Positions 1 to 8,839 are shown, counted from the first letter of the stretch. The stretch is DNA of 64,000 bases from Bryobacterales bacterium (GCA_003166865.1 PMUP01000081.1:1-64000), one strand, 5' to 3'. Notes: a model not told the origin generated them from the sequence alone. Made by a program: numbers and translations.

Positions 1-503
1 ATGTAATTGGTCTTGAAATGCGTCGTCGTGATGGTCAGCATGTTGCCTTCCCAGACGCCGGTGGAAAAACCCTGCCAGGTGTGGGGCGCGTAGTCGGGCG
101 GATGCGGGCGGCCGTCCATCCAGATGGTCCGCTCGCTATCCCAGGCCAGCAGATGAGTGTGGAACGCGACCAGTTTTTCGGAGGCCTGATCGATCTCGCG
201 CCAAACCCGCAGGTTGCCAAGACCGCGCATGGAATAGTCGCCGCCGTGCGGACGGCACTGATACTCCGGCACCACCGAAATGCGGTCGGCATCGTACGTG
301 TCGGCCGCCATGCGCGCCGCCGCGTTGATCGGCAATTCCGTGTAATCGCCTAGCTCTGGACCCGGCAGCCGCTCCGGCCCGTCCTCGTGATAAAGAGGAG
401 CCCACTCGCCGCTGAAGTCTAACTGCGCGAACGCCGGCAGAGCTACCAGCGCGGTGAGCACGAGCCCGAAGCCCGCGGCCCTACATCGAGGTAGGTGATG
501 CAT
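1..503 (-). CDS. Secreted G-x-W-E-G-x family protein, N-terminal part
   Basis: The first 167 residues of an exported protein; the 3' end lies beyond the left edge. It opens with a signal peptide ending near AFAQ, followed by FSGEWAPLYHEDGPERLPGP and, about residue 150, STGVWEGNMLTITTTHFK. This is the same N-terminal domain as in the two metallo-beta-lactamase fusions at 1063-2937 and 4369-6147, so a C-terminal MBL domain is possible but cannot be seen. The ATG at 503 is preceded by AAGAGG. It follows the DUF6152 gene on the same strand and is probably the last visible gene of a three-gene operon starting at 2937. The function of the domain is unknown. Confidence 0.75.
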   Translation of the reverse strand, partial: MHHLPRCRAAGFGLVLTALVALPAFAQLDFSGEWAPLYHEDGPERLPGPELGDYTELPINAAARMAADTYDADRISVVPEYQCRPHGGDYSMRGLGNLRVWREIDQASEKLVAFHTHLLAWDSERTIWMDGRPHPPDYAPHTWQGFSTGVWEGNMLTITTTHFKTNY

Positions 504-577
504 GATGCCTCTTGAGAAAGGACCGCTCCCTCTGGTCGCGGCTCGGTTAGGAGCCGTCGGCAAGCGGTCGTTTTGCC

Positions 578-982
578 CTACTGAACCACGCCCTTCCAGC
601 TAAATTCGGCAGCGGTGTCAGTAGCCGGCCGTTTAATGCTTTGCATGCGGACGCGGTGATCATCCGGGTTGCGGCCCGGGTTGCCTTTGACGATCACGTG
701 ATCGCCGGGCTTCAGCGATTCACGGGTGACGCCATCGCGGCTCAACTGGCCGCCCGCGCCCCATTCCACCGCCCAAGTCTGCGTCTCGCCTTTGTCATCC
801 GGAGCTTCCACGTGGACGAATGAATGGGGGTTCCGGTACAAGAACTGCACCAGTTTCCCTTCGATCGTGACCGTTTTGTCCTCGAAGTAGGTGGCCGCAA
901 ATGAGTGGTGGGCATACACCTTTACTTGAGTGCTCAACACGGATGCCGCGGCAACAACCAAGAACAACAGTGTTCGTTTCAT
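578..982 (-). CDS. DUF6152 family secreted protein
   Basis: A 134-residue exported protein with an N-terminal signal peptide (about residues 1-24) followed by the hallmark AHHSFAATYF start of the mature chain. The rest is a predicted small beta-rich domain with EGKLVQFLYRNPHSFVHVEA and a conserved WAVEWG segment, as in DUF6152 proteins. The biochemical role of DUF6152 is not established. It sits between two genes of the G-x-W-E-G-x family (1063-2937 and 1-503); the same association recurs at 37350-39278, which argues for a shared function. Usual length for the family is about 120-145 residues, so it appears intact. Confidence 0.85.
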   Translation of the reverse strand: MKRTLLFLVVAAASVLSTQVKVYAHHSFAATYFEDKTVTIEGKLVQFLYRNPHSFVHVEAPDDKGETQTWAVEWGAGGQLSRDGVTRESLKPGDHVIVKGNPGRNPDDHRVRMQSIKRPATDTAAEFSWKGVVQ

Positions 983-1062
983 TATGTTTCCTTCCCGACT
1001 GAAATGTTTCCTTACCGGCTGAACTTCATAATATAACGTCCCGCACGATTCTGCATACAGCT

Positions 1063-2937
1063 CTACTTCTTGCTTAGGCTCTTGTATACAGCCTCGACAA
1101 ACCCATCGGTTGTGCCGAAGCCCTTGTCGGCGCCGTAGCGGGCATCATAATCCATGGTGGGCCTGGAAGCTTTTACTTGGTCAACCGTCATGCCCTTCTT
1201 GATCATGGCCTGAATGCGATCGCGAATGATAGTTACCATATCACGATACTCGATCAGTTCCCAGCGGTCGCACAACCGGCCGTGACCCGGGATAATGTAG
1301 GTGCCGCCCTCTTCGTCGTGCTTCGAGATAGCCAGATCCAGCAGATTGTTCAAAGCATCTAGTTCGCCTTGAATGCTGCCACCCCGCGCCAGATCGATGA
1401 AGGGGTAACCGGTGGTCACAAAGATGTCGCCCGTGGCGATTACGTCCGAGTGACGGAAGAAGACAATGCTGTCGCCTTCGGTATGAGCGGCCTTCTCGTG
1501 CATGATATCCACCGGCTCATCGTTGAACCACAGCGTCTTGCGATCGCCCAGGAACGTATCGGTTGGCCATGCGTCTACTGGCGCGGCCGGTTGGTTTCCG
1601 TCCGGCGCGCTCATACGATCCTGCACGGCTTGCTGCGCGATAATCGCGGCTCCCTTCGAGGCATCCGCGATATCTCCAGTCACGTTTGCGCCGGTGATCG
1701 TCACGCCCGCGGCCCTCAGCTTCATGTTCCCGCCCGTGTGGTCCGGATGCACGTGCGTGTTGATTATGTACTGCAGCGGTTTCTCCGGTGACAACTTGCG
1801 GATGGCCGCGATCACCTTATCCGCAGTCGCCGCCAGGCCGGTATCCACGATCAACACTCCCATGTCGCCTACTTGAACCGTGATGTTGCCGCCCGCGCCC
1901 ACTAGCATGTAGATGTTGCCTTGCACCGGAAGAATGTGAACTTCTCCGTCCGTGGGATTGGGGTTCTGCGCCATGTTTTTTTGAGGCATGGGCGTCACTT
2001 CGTCGAGCGCCAATGGATCTGTCGGCGGCGGCGGCGGGTTCTTGATGACCTTCTCGAACTCCGGATACATTGTCTCCGGTCCGCCCAGCGCCGCGATCAG
2101 CGGCAGGTGGTACTTGTTCGCGTACTCCGTGATGAACGGATTTTGTCCGGGCAGATAGTTCGGCACCGCGCCTCTCGGCCGGCCTTCCACTTCTTCCACT
2201 TCCTCGCAGGGATACAGCCAGTTTCCGGCGGCATTCGCGTTATACGCGAAGTCCTCGGACTTCACCAGCGGCTCGGTGAGATACACCGCGTCGGTCACGA
2301 TGCTGACGTGCGTGAGGCGATCGCCATGCCGCATGAAGTGCTCCACCAGCGTTGCCTGATCGCTCTCCGGCAGTCCATCCCGCCGCACCCAACCTTGCTT
2401 GATATGGGTGGTGTAGACAGTGAGGATGTTACCTTCCCACTTGCCCGTGGAGAACCCCATCCAGGTGTGGGCCGCCCAGGCCGGCGGATGCGGACGGTTG
2501 TCCATCCAAATGGTTCGGTTCTGCTCGTAGGTGCTGATGTAGTTCCTGATTGCGATGATCTTCTGTGATTGCGGGTTTCTTTCGGTCCAGAACCGCATCT
2601 GCAGCGGCCCGCGATAGATGTAAGGCGACACATGCACCTGGCATTGATGCTCCGGCATCGTTAGACGCGAAGCGTTCCAGCTTTCGCCCCAAAGCCTGGA
2701 GCCTTCGGTAATCGGAAGACCAGAATAGTTAACCAGCTCGGGACCAGGAATGCGTTCTAGAAAGTCCTCATGGAGCACAGGGTTCCAGGTCCCCGACAAA
2801 TCGAGTCCGACATCCGGAATGAACTCGCCCACCACGCCCTGCCCGAACACCGGGGCGCTCATCAGGAATGCGACGCTCATCAGGGCCGCAACGAGCAGCA
2901 GCGAACTAGTCTTGGTTCGTCGGCGAAGATCGCCCAT
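1063..2937 (-). CDS. Secreted G-x-W-E-G-x domain fused to MBL-fold hydrolase
   Basis: A 624-residue exported protein. Residues 1-33 form a signal peptide ending VFGQ. Residues about 40-300 are the G-x-W-E-G-x domain (STGKWEGNILTVYTTHIKQG). Residues about 330-620 are a metallo-beta-lactamase fold with the zinc motif HVHPDHTGG near residue 395, a downstream AAHTEGDSIVFF histidine, a GDIFV aspartate and a PGHGR histidine, so a dinuclear zinc site looks complete. The substrate is unknown. GGAGA lies six bases before the ATG. It is probably the first gene of an operon with DUF6152 and the gene at 1-503. Its paralogue at 4369-6147 is on the other strand. Lactamase activity is not implied by the fold. 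Confidence 0.88.
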   Translation of the reverse strand: MGDLRRRTKTSSLLLVAALMSVAFLMSAPVFGQGVVGEFIPDVGLDLSGTWNPVLHEDFLERIPGPELVNYSGLPITEGSRLWGESWNASRLTMPEHQCQVHVSPYIYRGPLQMRFWTERNPQSQKIIAIRNYISTYEQNRTIWMDNRPHPPAWAAHTWMGFSTGKWEGNILTVYTTHIKQGWVRRDGLPESDQATLVEHFMRHGDRLTHVSIVTDAVYLTEPLVKSEDFAYNANAAGNWLYPCEEVEEVEGRPRGAVPNYLPGQNPFITEYANKYHLPLIAALGGPETMYPEFEKVIKNPPPPPTDPLALDEVTPMPQKNMAQNPNPTDGEVHILPVQGNIYMLVGAGGNITVQVGDMGVLIVDTGLAATADKVIAAIRKLSPEKPLQYIINTHVHPDHTGGNMKLRAAGVTITGANVTGDIADASKGAAIIAQQAVQDRMSAPDGNQPAAPVDAWPTDTFLGDRKTLWFNDEPVDIMHEKAAHTEGDSIVFFRHSDVIATGDIFVTTGYPFIDLARGGSIQGELDALNNLLDLAISKHDEEGGTYIIPGHGRLCDRWELIEYRDMVTIIRDRIQAMIKKGMTVDQVKASRPTMDYDARYGADKGFGTTDGFVEAVYKSLSKK

Positions 2938-3084
2938 TTCACTCTCCTAAAGACAGAAGCCAGTTTGAATTGGTGTATGTAACAGAAGTGGCGTTTCTGG
3001 TGACCTTCAAGTTACTTGATAGATACCATCCATTCTAATGCAAACGGTCCTGCGGCTTGATATGCTACCTGCCTGGAGGTTGTC

Positions 3085-3741
3085 ATGCGAGTAGTGGTTT
3101 CCATCCTGATGTTGACGAGCTTTGCGGCGGTTCTAGGCGCGCAGACTCCGGTGTTGCCTAAGGACATTGATCCTGAATCCTTCTCTCGTCTTCCGTTGCT
3201 CAAACGGGCCGACATGGACCCGGACGGTCAGCGCATTTACGACATGCTGGCCGGCGGTCCAGGTAAGACAGTGGGCGCGACCGGCCCAGTGGCCATCTCG
3301 CTCTACAGTCCCAAGGTCGCCGAAGCCATCCAGATGCTGAACCAGTATCTGCGCTTCCACGGAGTGCTGAAGGCGCGAGATTTTGAGGTTGCTATTTTGG
3401 TGGTGGCCCGCGAATTCGACCAGCAGTATGAGTGGAGCGGGCACGAAATGGGCGCCCGCTCAGCCAAAGTGCCCCAGGCCGTGATTGATGCCATTAAGTT
3501 CAACAAGGACGCCACCGGCTTTTCGGACCAGGACACCTTGCTCATTACATTCACCCGTCAACTGCTGCACCAGCACAAGCTCGATTCCGATTTATACGCG
3601 AAGTCTGTCGCGGTCTTCGGTAAACAGGGAACGCTGGAACTGGCCACCATCATCGGGGACTACGCGATGGCGGCGATGATGTTGAACGCGACCGACCAGC
3701 ATCTGCCACCAGGCCGGGAGCAATTGCTGCCGCCGAAATAG
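3085..3741 (+). CDS. Exported carboxymuconolactone decarboxylase-like protein
   Basis: A 218-residue protein with a signal peptide (about residues 1-19, ending LGAQ). The mature part has the all-helical AhpD/carboxymuconolactone decarboxylase pattern: a helix with LKARDFEVAILVVAREF, then YEWSGHEMGARSAKVP, and a C-terminal helix around GTLELATIIGDYAMAAMMLN. The CxxC pair of AhpD-type peroxidases is absent, so peroxidase activity is not indicated; the EWSGHE form is typical of the CMD subgroup with unassigned substrates. GGAGG precedes the ATG at a good distance and TTGATATGCT lies just upstream, a possible -10 region. It is divergent from the gene at 1063-2937. Confidence 0.82.
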   Translation: MRVVVSILMLTSFAAVLGAQTPVLPKDIDPESFSRLPLLKRADMDPDGQRIYDMLAGGPGKTVGATGPVAISLYSPKVAEAIQMLNQYLRFHGVLKARDFEVAILVVAREFDQQYEWSGHEMGARSAKVPQAVIDAIKFNKDATGFSDQDTLLITFTRQLLHQHKLDSDLYAKSVAVFGKQGTLELATIIGDYAMAAMMLNATDQHLPPGREQLLPPK

Positions 3742-3831
3742 TTTTCGTGGCGCACGCACTCTTCTCTTGTGTGCCGAGCCCGCGGTCGTGGGCTTGGGGA
3801 CCCAAGCGCTTAGGAATCCAGATACAATGGG

Positions 3832-3942
3832 CTAGCGCCGACCGTGCTCCGATTTGAGGGGCTGCGAGTTGCGATCCATCCGAATGACCATCGACCTGTC
3901 CATGTTCATGTGATTGGACGCGGTTGTGAGGCAACGCGGTAA
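3832..3942 (+). pseudogene. DUF4160 gene remnant
   Basis: In the frame beginning APTVLRFEGLRVAIHPNDHR and continuing PVHVHVIGRGCEAT, the sequence resembles the first 33 residues of DUF4160 proteins, which normally run to about 80-90 residues. The frame ends at a TAA at 3940-3942 and has no good start; the expected ATG is replaced by an ATG in another frame at 3827. DUF4160 genes often lie directly upstream of DUF2442 genes, exactly as here (next gene 3985-4290, same frame). It is read as a deletion derivative of such a pair. The assignment is by motif only. Confidence 0.5.
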
Positions 3943-3984
3943 GGATCTGAAACCGCGCATTACGACAGAAGGACAAAGCGAATC

Positions 3985-4290
3985 GTGATTGAGCTCAGCT
4001 CCAAGCTGATCGTGTGTTTTTCGCCAAGCGATGTCGAAGGAATCGAAAACGCCACTCCTTCGCAGCTCAGTGATATCGATATCAGTCCGTCCGGCTGCGG
4101 CATCCACTTTCCGGCCCTGGACGCGGATCTTCATGTGCCAGCTCTTTTGGACGGCTTTCTAGGTTCTAAGACTTGGATGGCTTCCAGGTTGGGTCATATT
4201 GGCGGCCAATCGAGGAGTAAGGCTAAGCAGACCGCTTCCAGAACGAACGGAAAGCTTGGGGGCAGAGCCCAAAAAGCCGCTGAACGGTAG
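3985..4290 (+). CDS. DUF2442 family protein
   Basis: A 101-residue protein from a GTG start. It matches the DUF2442 pattern: an N-terminal strand pair, then ATPSQLSDIDISPSGCGIHF, a LDADLHVPALLDGFLG core, and a basic tail WMASRLGHIGGQSRSKAK followed by NGKLGGR. DUF2442 proteins are small and commonly paired with DUF4160 in arrangements that resemble toxin-antitoxin modules, although activity is not established. Here the DUF4160 partner is only a fragment (3832-3942), so the gene is probably an orphan. The reading frame is open some residues upstream of GTG, where family similarity (TKRIVIEL) begins, so its own start may have been lost. Confidence 0.7.
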   Translation: MIELSSKLIVCFSPSDVEGIENATPSQLSDIDISPSGCGIHFPALDADLHVPALLDGFLGSKTWMASRLGHIGGQSRSKAKQTASRTNGKLGGRAQKAAER

Positions 4291-4344
4291 CCACCAATCC
4301 GCATTAGTCGGTGCGATCCGGCTTCGCATCATGAAACTAGCGCC

Positions 4345-4350
4345 TATAAT
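4345..4350 (+). promoter_or_regulatory. Candidate -10 box (TATAAT)
   Basis: A perfect TATAAT lies 18 bases before the ATG at 4369, with a poor -35 candidate TTCGCA at 4323-4328 (16-base spacer). It would give a very short leader for the MBL-fusion gene. Support is the hexamer alone. Confidence 0.3.
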
Positions 4351-4368
4351 CCAAATACAGATATCAAT

Positions 4369-6147
4369 ATGAACACCATCCTCCCGCTGGCCATGTTGCT
4401 GGCCACCACCATCCGACCTATCTGGGCGCAGGACCAATTCTCCGGCGAGTGGAGCCCGCTGCATCACGAGGATTATAACGAGCGCATTCCCGGTCCCGAT
4501 CTCGGCGACTTCGCGGGTCTTCCGATCAACGATTCCGCGCGCCTGTTCGCCGAGAGTTGGAACGCGTCGCGCCTCACGCTGCAAGAACACCAATGCCGGG
4601 TGCACGTTTCGCCCTACATTTATCATGGCCCGCTGCACCTGAGGATCTGGGAAGAGAAGGATCCGTATACCCAGGAACTGATCGCGATTAAGAATTACAT
4701 CAGCACCTACGAACAGACGCGCACCATTTGGATGGACGGCCGCCCGCATCCGCCCGATTACGCCGCCCACACGTTCATGGGATTTTCGACAGGCAAGTGG
4801 GAGGGCAATATTCTGACCGTCGACACCACGCACATCAAGCAAGGCTGGGCTCGGCGCAACGGGCTTCCCGAGAGCGACCAGGCAACCATGACCGAGCATT
4901 TTCTGCGGCACGGAAATATCATGACGCACGTCACCATCCTCAGCGATCCGGTCTATCTGACGCAGCCCCTAATTCGGACCGATGATTTTCTTCTCGATGA
5001 AAAGGAACTCGGCGGGTGGTTGTGGCCTTGCGAATATGTTGAAGAGATCTTGAATCGGCCTAGGGGCGATGTGCCCAACTACCTTCCGGGCCAGAATCCA
5101 TTCCTCTACGAATACGCGGACAATCACCACCTGCCGCACGCTGCGGTCATGGGCGGGGCGTCCACCATGTATCCCGAGTACAGAAATGTGCTCGGCACGG
5201 CCAAGATTGAGTCCGCGCCGGCATTGGAAGCGGTGCGCGCAAGCTCTGCTGAAAACTCCGAACTGCATATTATGCCGGTGCAGGGCAACGTCTACATGCT
5301 GGTGGGCGCCGGCGGGAACATCACGGTGCAAGTGGGCAGCATGGGCGTGCTCCTGGTGGACAGCGGCTTCGCGCAGCTGTCCGGCAAGGTGATCGCCGCC
5401 ATCCGCACGTTGTCCGACAAGCCCATCCACTACATCATCAACACACACGTGCATCCGGATCACGTTGGCGGAAACGAGAACTTAGTGAAAACCAGCGGCG
5501 GCTCGGCCCGCGAAGTCGAGCTGGTTAACACGCCCGGCGAAACCGCCGCCCACAGCGTCCAAATCATCGCGCACCAAAATGTTTTTGACAGAATGAGCGT
5601 GCCGCCCGCCGGCCAGAAGGCGTATCCCGAGAGCGCCTGGCCCACCGACACCTACTTGGGCGTGGAAAAGGAAGTTTACTTCAACGGCGAGGCGATCCAG
5701 ATGTTTCACCCGCCCGCAGCGCACACCGACGGCGATACCATCGCGTTCTTTCGCCGCTCCGACGTGATCAGCGCCGGCGACATCTTCGTCACTGACGGCT
5801 ATCCGATCATCGATCTGAAAAATGGCGGCAGCCTGCAAGGCGAGATCAACGGGCTGAACCAAATCCTCGACCTCGCGATTCCCGCGCATCATGAGGAAGG
5901 CGGCACCTACATCATCCCCGGCCACGGCCGGCTGTGCGACGAGTTCGATGTGCTGGAGTACCGCGACATGGTCACTATCGTGCGCGACCGCATTCAAGCC
6001 ATGATCAAGCGGGGCTTAACGCTCGACCAGATTAAGGCCGCGCGGCCGACGCTCGATTACGATCCGCGCTATGACAAGCCCGGCGGTTTCTGGACGGCCA
6101 GCATGTTCGTCGAAGCCGCGTACAAAAGCCTAACGCAGACCAAGTAA
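4369..6147 (+). CDS. Secreted G-x-W-E-G-x domain fused to MBL-fold hydrolase (second copy)
   Basis: A 592-residue paralogue of the protein at 1063-2937, closely similar along its length. It has a signal peptide ending IWAQ, the domain beginning FSGEWSPLHHEDYNERIPGP with STGKWEGNILTVDTTHIKQG near residue 140, and an MBL fold with HTHVHPDHVGG near residue 360, AAHTDGDTIAFF, and PGHGRLCDEF. All expected zinc ligands are present. It lacks the Pro-rich linker (PPPPPTDP) seen in the other copy and has AKIESAPALEAVRAS instead. The pair stands in opposite orientation about 1.4 kb apart. The substrate is unknown. It converges on the SDR gene at 6149 with one base between them. Confidence 0.88.
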   Translation: MNTILPLAMLLATTIRPIWAQDQFSGEWSPLHHEDYNERIPGPDLGDFAGLPINDSARLFAESWNASRLTLQEHQCRVHVSPYIYHGPLHLRIWEEKDPYTQELIAIKNYISTYEQTRTIWMDGRPHPPDYAAHTFMGFSTGKWEGNILTVDTTHIKQGWARRNGLPESDQATMTEHFLRHGNIMTHVTILSDPVYLTQPLIRTDDFLLDEKELGGWLWPCEYVEEILNRPRGDVPNYLPGQNPFLYEYADNHHLPHAAVMGGASTMYPEYRNVLGTAKIESAPALEAVRASSAENSELHIMPVQGNVYMLVGAGGNITVQVGSMGVLLVDSGFAQLSGKVIAAIRTLSDKPIHYIINTHVHPDHVGGNENLVKTSGGSAREVELVNTPGETAAHSVQIIAHQNVFDRMSVPPAGQKAYPESAWPTDTYLGVEKEVYFNGEAIQMFHPPAAHTDGDTIAFFRRSDVISAGDIFVTDGYPIIDLKNGGSLQGEINGLNQILDLAIPAHHEEGGTYIIPGHGRLCDEFDVLEYRDMVTIVRDRIQAMIKRGLTLDQIKAARPTLDYDPRYDKPGGFWTASMFVEAAYKSLTQTK

Positions 6148-6148
6148 A

Positions 6149-6931
6149 TCAGATCACCTTCGTCGCTCCGCCATCCATATCGATCAGCGCGCCCTGCAGG
6201 AAACGTCCTTCGTGGCTCACCACAAACGCGACCAGCGCGGCGATATCCTCTGGCTCTCCGATACGCGTGGTCCGCGCGCTTTCGATCAATTTGCGCTCGG
6301 CTGTTTCTACATCGATGCCTTGCTGCGCGGCGGCCGTCTCCATCATGTGCCGGAAGCGATCGGTGCGAATGCTGCCCGGGTTGATCGCGTTCACCTGCAC
6401 GCCGTCGCGAATTCCGATGTCCGCCATCGCTTTGGTGAACGAGAGCAGCGCCGCATTCACCGAGCCGCCGATGGCAAACTGCGGTCCCGGCATCCTTCCG
6501 CCCACACCCGATATGTTCAGCACCGAGCCCGCGTGTTTCTGCAAATGCGGCCAGGCCTCACGCGTCAGCCGCATGGCGCCAAAAAACTTCAGCGCGAAGC
6601 CGTCGGCCCAATCTTCGTCGCTGAGCTGCAAAAACTCTCCGCGCTTGGTCGCGCCCGCGTTATTCACGATGATGTCGATGCGTCCGTAGGTACTGATCGC
6701 AAAGTCCACCACTCGCTTGGCCGCGTCCATCTCGCGCAGATCCACCGCCAACGACGACGCACTCGCGCCATCGCGCTCAATCGCCTTCACCGCCTGTTCC
6801 AGCAGATTCGCGTCGCGCGCGCACAGCACCACTTGCGCTCCCTCGGCTGCCAAACGAAATGCAATCGCCCTTCCAATGCCGCGGCTCGCGCCAGTCACAA
6901 TCGCGGTCTTGTGCTTCAGTCGTTTTTCCAT
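6149..6931 (-). CDS. SDR family NAD(P)-dependent oxidoreductase
   Basis: A 260-residue classical short-chain dehydrogenase, probably cytoplasmic. The cofactor motif TGASRGIGRA is near residue 15, NNAG near residue 90, and the C-terminal dinucleotide-fold ending is LQGALIDMDGGATKVI. The usual YxxxK is not seen: the stretch after the catalytic serine reads NISGVGGRMPGPQFAIGGSVNAALLSFTKAMAD, where the Tyr position appears to be Phe and the Lys position is not clear. Related atypical SDRs exist, so the enzyme may be altered or inactive. It is divergent from the transporter at 6958 and may act on the transported compound. The substrate is unknown. Confidence 0.85.
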   Translation of the reverse strand: MEKRLKHKTAIVTGASRGIGRAIAFRLAAEGAQVVLCARDANLLEQAVKAIERDGASASSLAVDLREMDAAKRVVDFAISTYGRIDIIVNNAGATKRGEFLQLSDEDWADGFALKFFGAMRLTREAWPHLQKHAGSVLNISGVGGRMPGPQFAIGGSVNAALLSFTKAMADIGIRDGVQVNAINPGSIRTDRFRHMMETAAAQQGIDVETAERKLIESARTTRIGEPEDIAALVAFVVSHEGRFLQGALIDMDGGATKVI

Positions 6932-6957
6932 CGTCGTTTTCCTATGCCGCTTCCATT

Positions 6958-8277
6958 ATGCTTAGTCCAGAGAGCAGCGTGCTAGCTCAGTCCACGCCAT
7001 CCCAATCCCGCCGCGCGAAAATCATGCCGGTAGTCCGCGTGGCCGCTGGCAATGCGCTCGAGATGTACGACTTTCAGATCTTCGGCTACTATGCCGCCGC
7101 TATCGCAGTGACGTTCTTCCCCAGCGGCAGCGAGTTCGCATCGCTGATGTTCTCGTTTTCAACTTTCGGTGCAGGCTTCCTGATGCGCCCTCTTGGAGCC
7201 ATCGTTCTAGGCGCGTACATCGATCATCGCGGACGCCGCTCGGGGCTGCTGCTCACGCTGGCGCTCATGGGCTTCGGTACTCTCGCCATCGCGTGCCTGC
7301 CAGGCTACGCGGTCCTTGGATTGGCGGCTCCGTTGCTGGTCTTGATCGGCCGCCTGGTTCAAGGCTTCTCCGCGGGCGTCGAGCTCGGCGGAGTCTCGGT
7401 CTACCTGTCCGAAATCGCGCCACCCAACCGAAAAGGCTTCTACGTAAGTTGGCAGTCCGCCAGCCAGCAAGTCGCCGTCATGTTCGCCGCGCTGCTCGGC
7501 ATCGCCCTCACCTCCACGCTCTCCAACAGTCAAATGTCGCGCTTTGGATGGCGTGTCGCGCTGCTCGCTGGTTGTTCACTACTGCCGCTGCTGCTCTTCC
7601 TGCGCCGATCGCTTCAGGAGAGCGGCGAGTTTCTCGCGCGGCCGCGCCGTTCCACGACATCTGAAATCGCCAAAACGTTGGGAGCGAATTGGCGCCTGGT
7701 GCTGCTGGGAATGATGCTCTCCACCATGACCACGGTCTGCTTCTACATGGTCACCGCGTACACGCCTACGTTCGGCAGCTCCGTGCTGCATCTGGCGGCC
7801 ACTGGCAACTTGATCGTCACGCTGTGTGTCGGCGCTTGCAACTTTGCCGTGTTGCCGCTCTCGGGAGCGCTCTCGGATCGCATCGGCCGCCGTCCGATTC
7901 TCTACGCTTGCACGATCGTCGCGCTGCTCACTGCGTATCCGGCGCTGGTATGGCTCGTCAGCGCGCCTTCGTTCACGCGGCTGCTGATGGTCGAACTCTG
8001 GCTCTCCATCCTCTATGCCGGCTACAACGGCGCGATGGCTGTGTATCTCACCGAGATCATGCCGGTCGAGGTGCGGACCTCCGGCTTCTCTCTCGCCTAC
8101 AGCCTGGCCACGGCCATCTTCGGAGGATTCACGCCGGCCATCTGCACCTATCTGATCCATGTCACCGGCAATCGCGCCGTTCCGGGCGTGTGGCTATCGT
8201 TCGCGGCCATCTGCGGATTGTCAGCAGCGCTCGCACTGTCGTCGAAACGCTTCGAGACAGCCGCGACCGCTAGTTGA
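6958..8277 (+). CDS. MFS metabolite:H+ symporter (citrate/tricarballylate type)
   Basis: A 439-residue inner-membrane protein with about 12 hydrophobic helices. The start VAAGNALEMYDFQIFGYYAA and the loops FLMRPLGAIVLGAYIDHRGRR and GRLVQGFSAGVELGGVSVYL are characteristic of the MHS subfamily, which takes up citrate, tricarballylate, shikimate or osmolytes with protons. The best resemblance by eye is to citrate-proton symporters of the TcuC/CitH type, so a polycarboxylate substrate is a reasonable guess. The ATG at 6958 is chosen because an earlier in-frame start at 6859 would lie inside the divergent SDR gene; ATG 7024 is another option. Confidence 0.87.
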   Translation: MLSPESSVLAQSTPSQSRRAKIMPVVRVAAGNALEMYDFQIFGYYAAAIAVTFFPSGSEFASLMFSFSTFGAGFLMRPLGAIVLGAYIDHRGRRSGLLLTLALMGFGTLAIACLPGYAVLGLAAPLLVLIGRLVQGFSAGVELGGVSVYLSEIAPPNRKGFYVSWQSASQQVAVMFAALLGIALTSTLSNSQMSRFGWRVALLAGCSLLPLLLFLRRSLQESGEFLARPRRSTTSEIAKTLGANWRLVLLGMMLSTMTTVCFYMVTAYTPTFGSSVLHLAATGNLIVTLCVGACNFAVLPLSGALSDRIGRRPILYACTIVALLTAYPALVWLVSAPSFTRLLMVELWLSILYAGYNGAMAVYLTEIMPVEVRTSGFSLAYSLATAIFGGFTPAICTYLIHVTGNRAVPGVWLSFAAICGLSAALALSSKRFETAATAS

Positions 8278-8304
8278 TATCCTTCAACTGTTGGAGGTGA
8301 CCCT

Positions 8305-8835
8305 GTGGTCCCATTTCTCCGGTTCGGAGTTGCTGCAGCATTGTTTATGGCCGCGGCGCTGTCAACCGCCGCGCCCCTGATGGCGCAACAAAGCCCTCCC
8401 GCCGAAACATCCGTCACTATCGCGGGCAAAGCCATCCGCATCAACTACTCCGCGCCCTCCATGCGCGGGCGCAAAATCTTCGGCGGTTTGGAGCCCTACG
8501 GCCGCGTCTGGCGCGCCGGCGCAAATGATGCCACGGCGTTGCACACCGACGCCAATCTCGACATCGGCGGCCTCTCGGTTCCGAAGGGCGATTACACGCT
8601 GTTCGTCTACTTGGATGCCACGCAGTGGCAGCTCGTCGTCAGCAAACAAACCGGCGAGTGGGGATTGGATTACAACCAGAGCCGTGACCTCGGCCGCGTC
8701 AAGATGGACATGAGCAAGCCGCCCAAGCCGATCGAGACTTACAAGATGACGCTGTCGAGTCTCGGCGCGAACAAAGGCAAACTGCAGCTCGCGTGGGAAA
8801 ACACAATCGCCGACGTCACCATTACGGTGAAATGA
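8305..8835 (+). CDS. DUF2911 domain protein, exported
   Basis: A 176-residue protein starting at GTG, with GGAGG seven bases upstream. Residues 1-30 form a signal peptide ending PLMAQQ. The mature domain carries the DUF2911 features YSAPSMRGRKIFGGLEPYGR, VWRAGANDATALHT, LSVPKGDYTLFVYL, and a C-terminal KLQLAWENTIADVTI strand. DUF2911 proteins are secreted beta-sandwich proteins of unknown function, common in Bacteroidota and Acidobacteriota. It follows the transporter by 27 bases and could be co-transcribed. Confidence 0.88.
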   Translation: MVPFLRFGVAAALFMAAALSTAAPLMAQQSPPAETSVTIAGKAIRINYSAPSMRGRKIFGGLEPYGRVWRAGANDATALHTDANLDIGGLSVPKGDYTLFVYLDATQWQLVVSKQTGEWGLDYNQSRDLGRVKMDMSKPPKPIETYKMTLSSLGANKGKLQLAWENTIADVTITVK

Positions 8836-8839
8836 TCCG

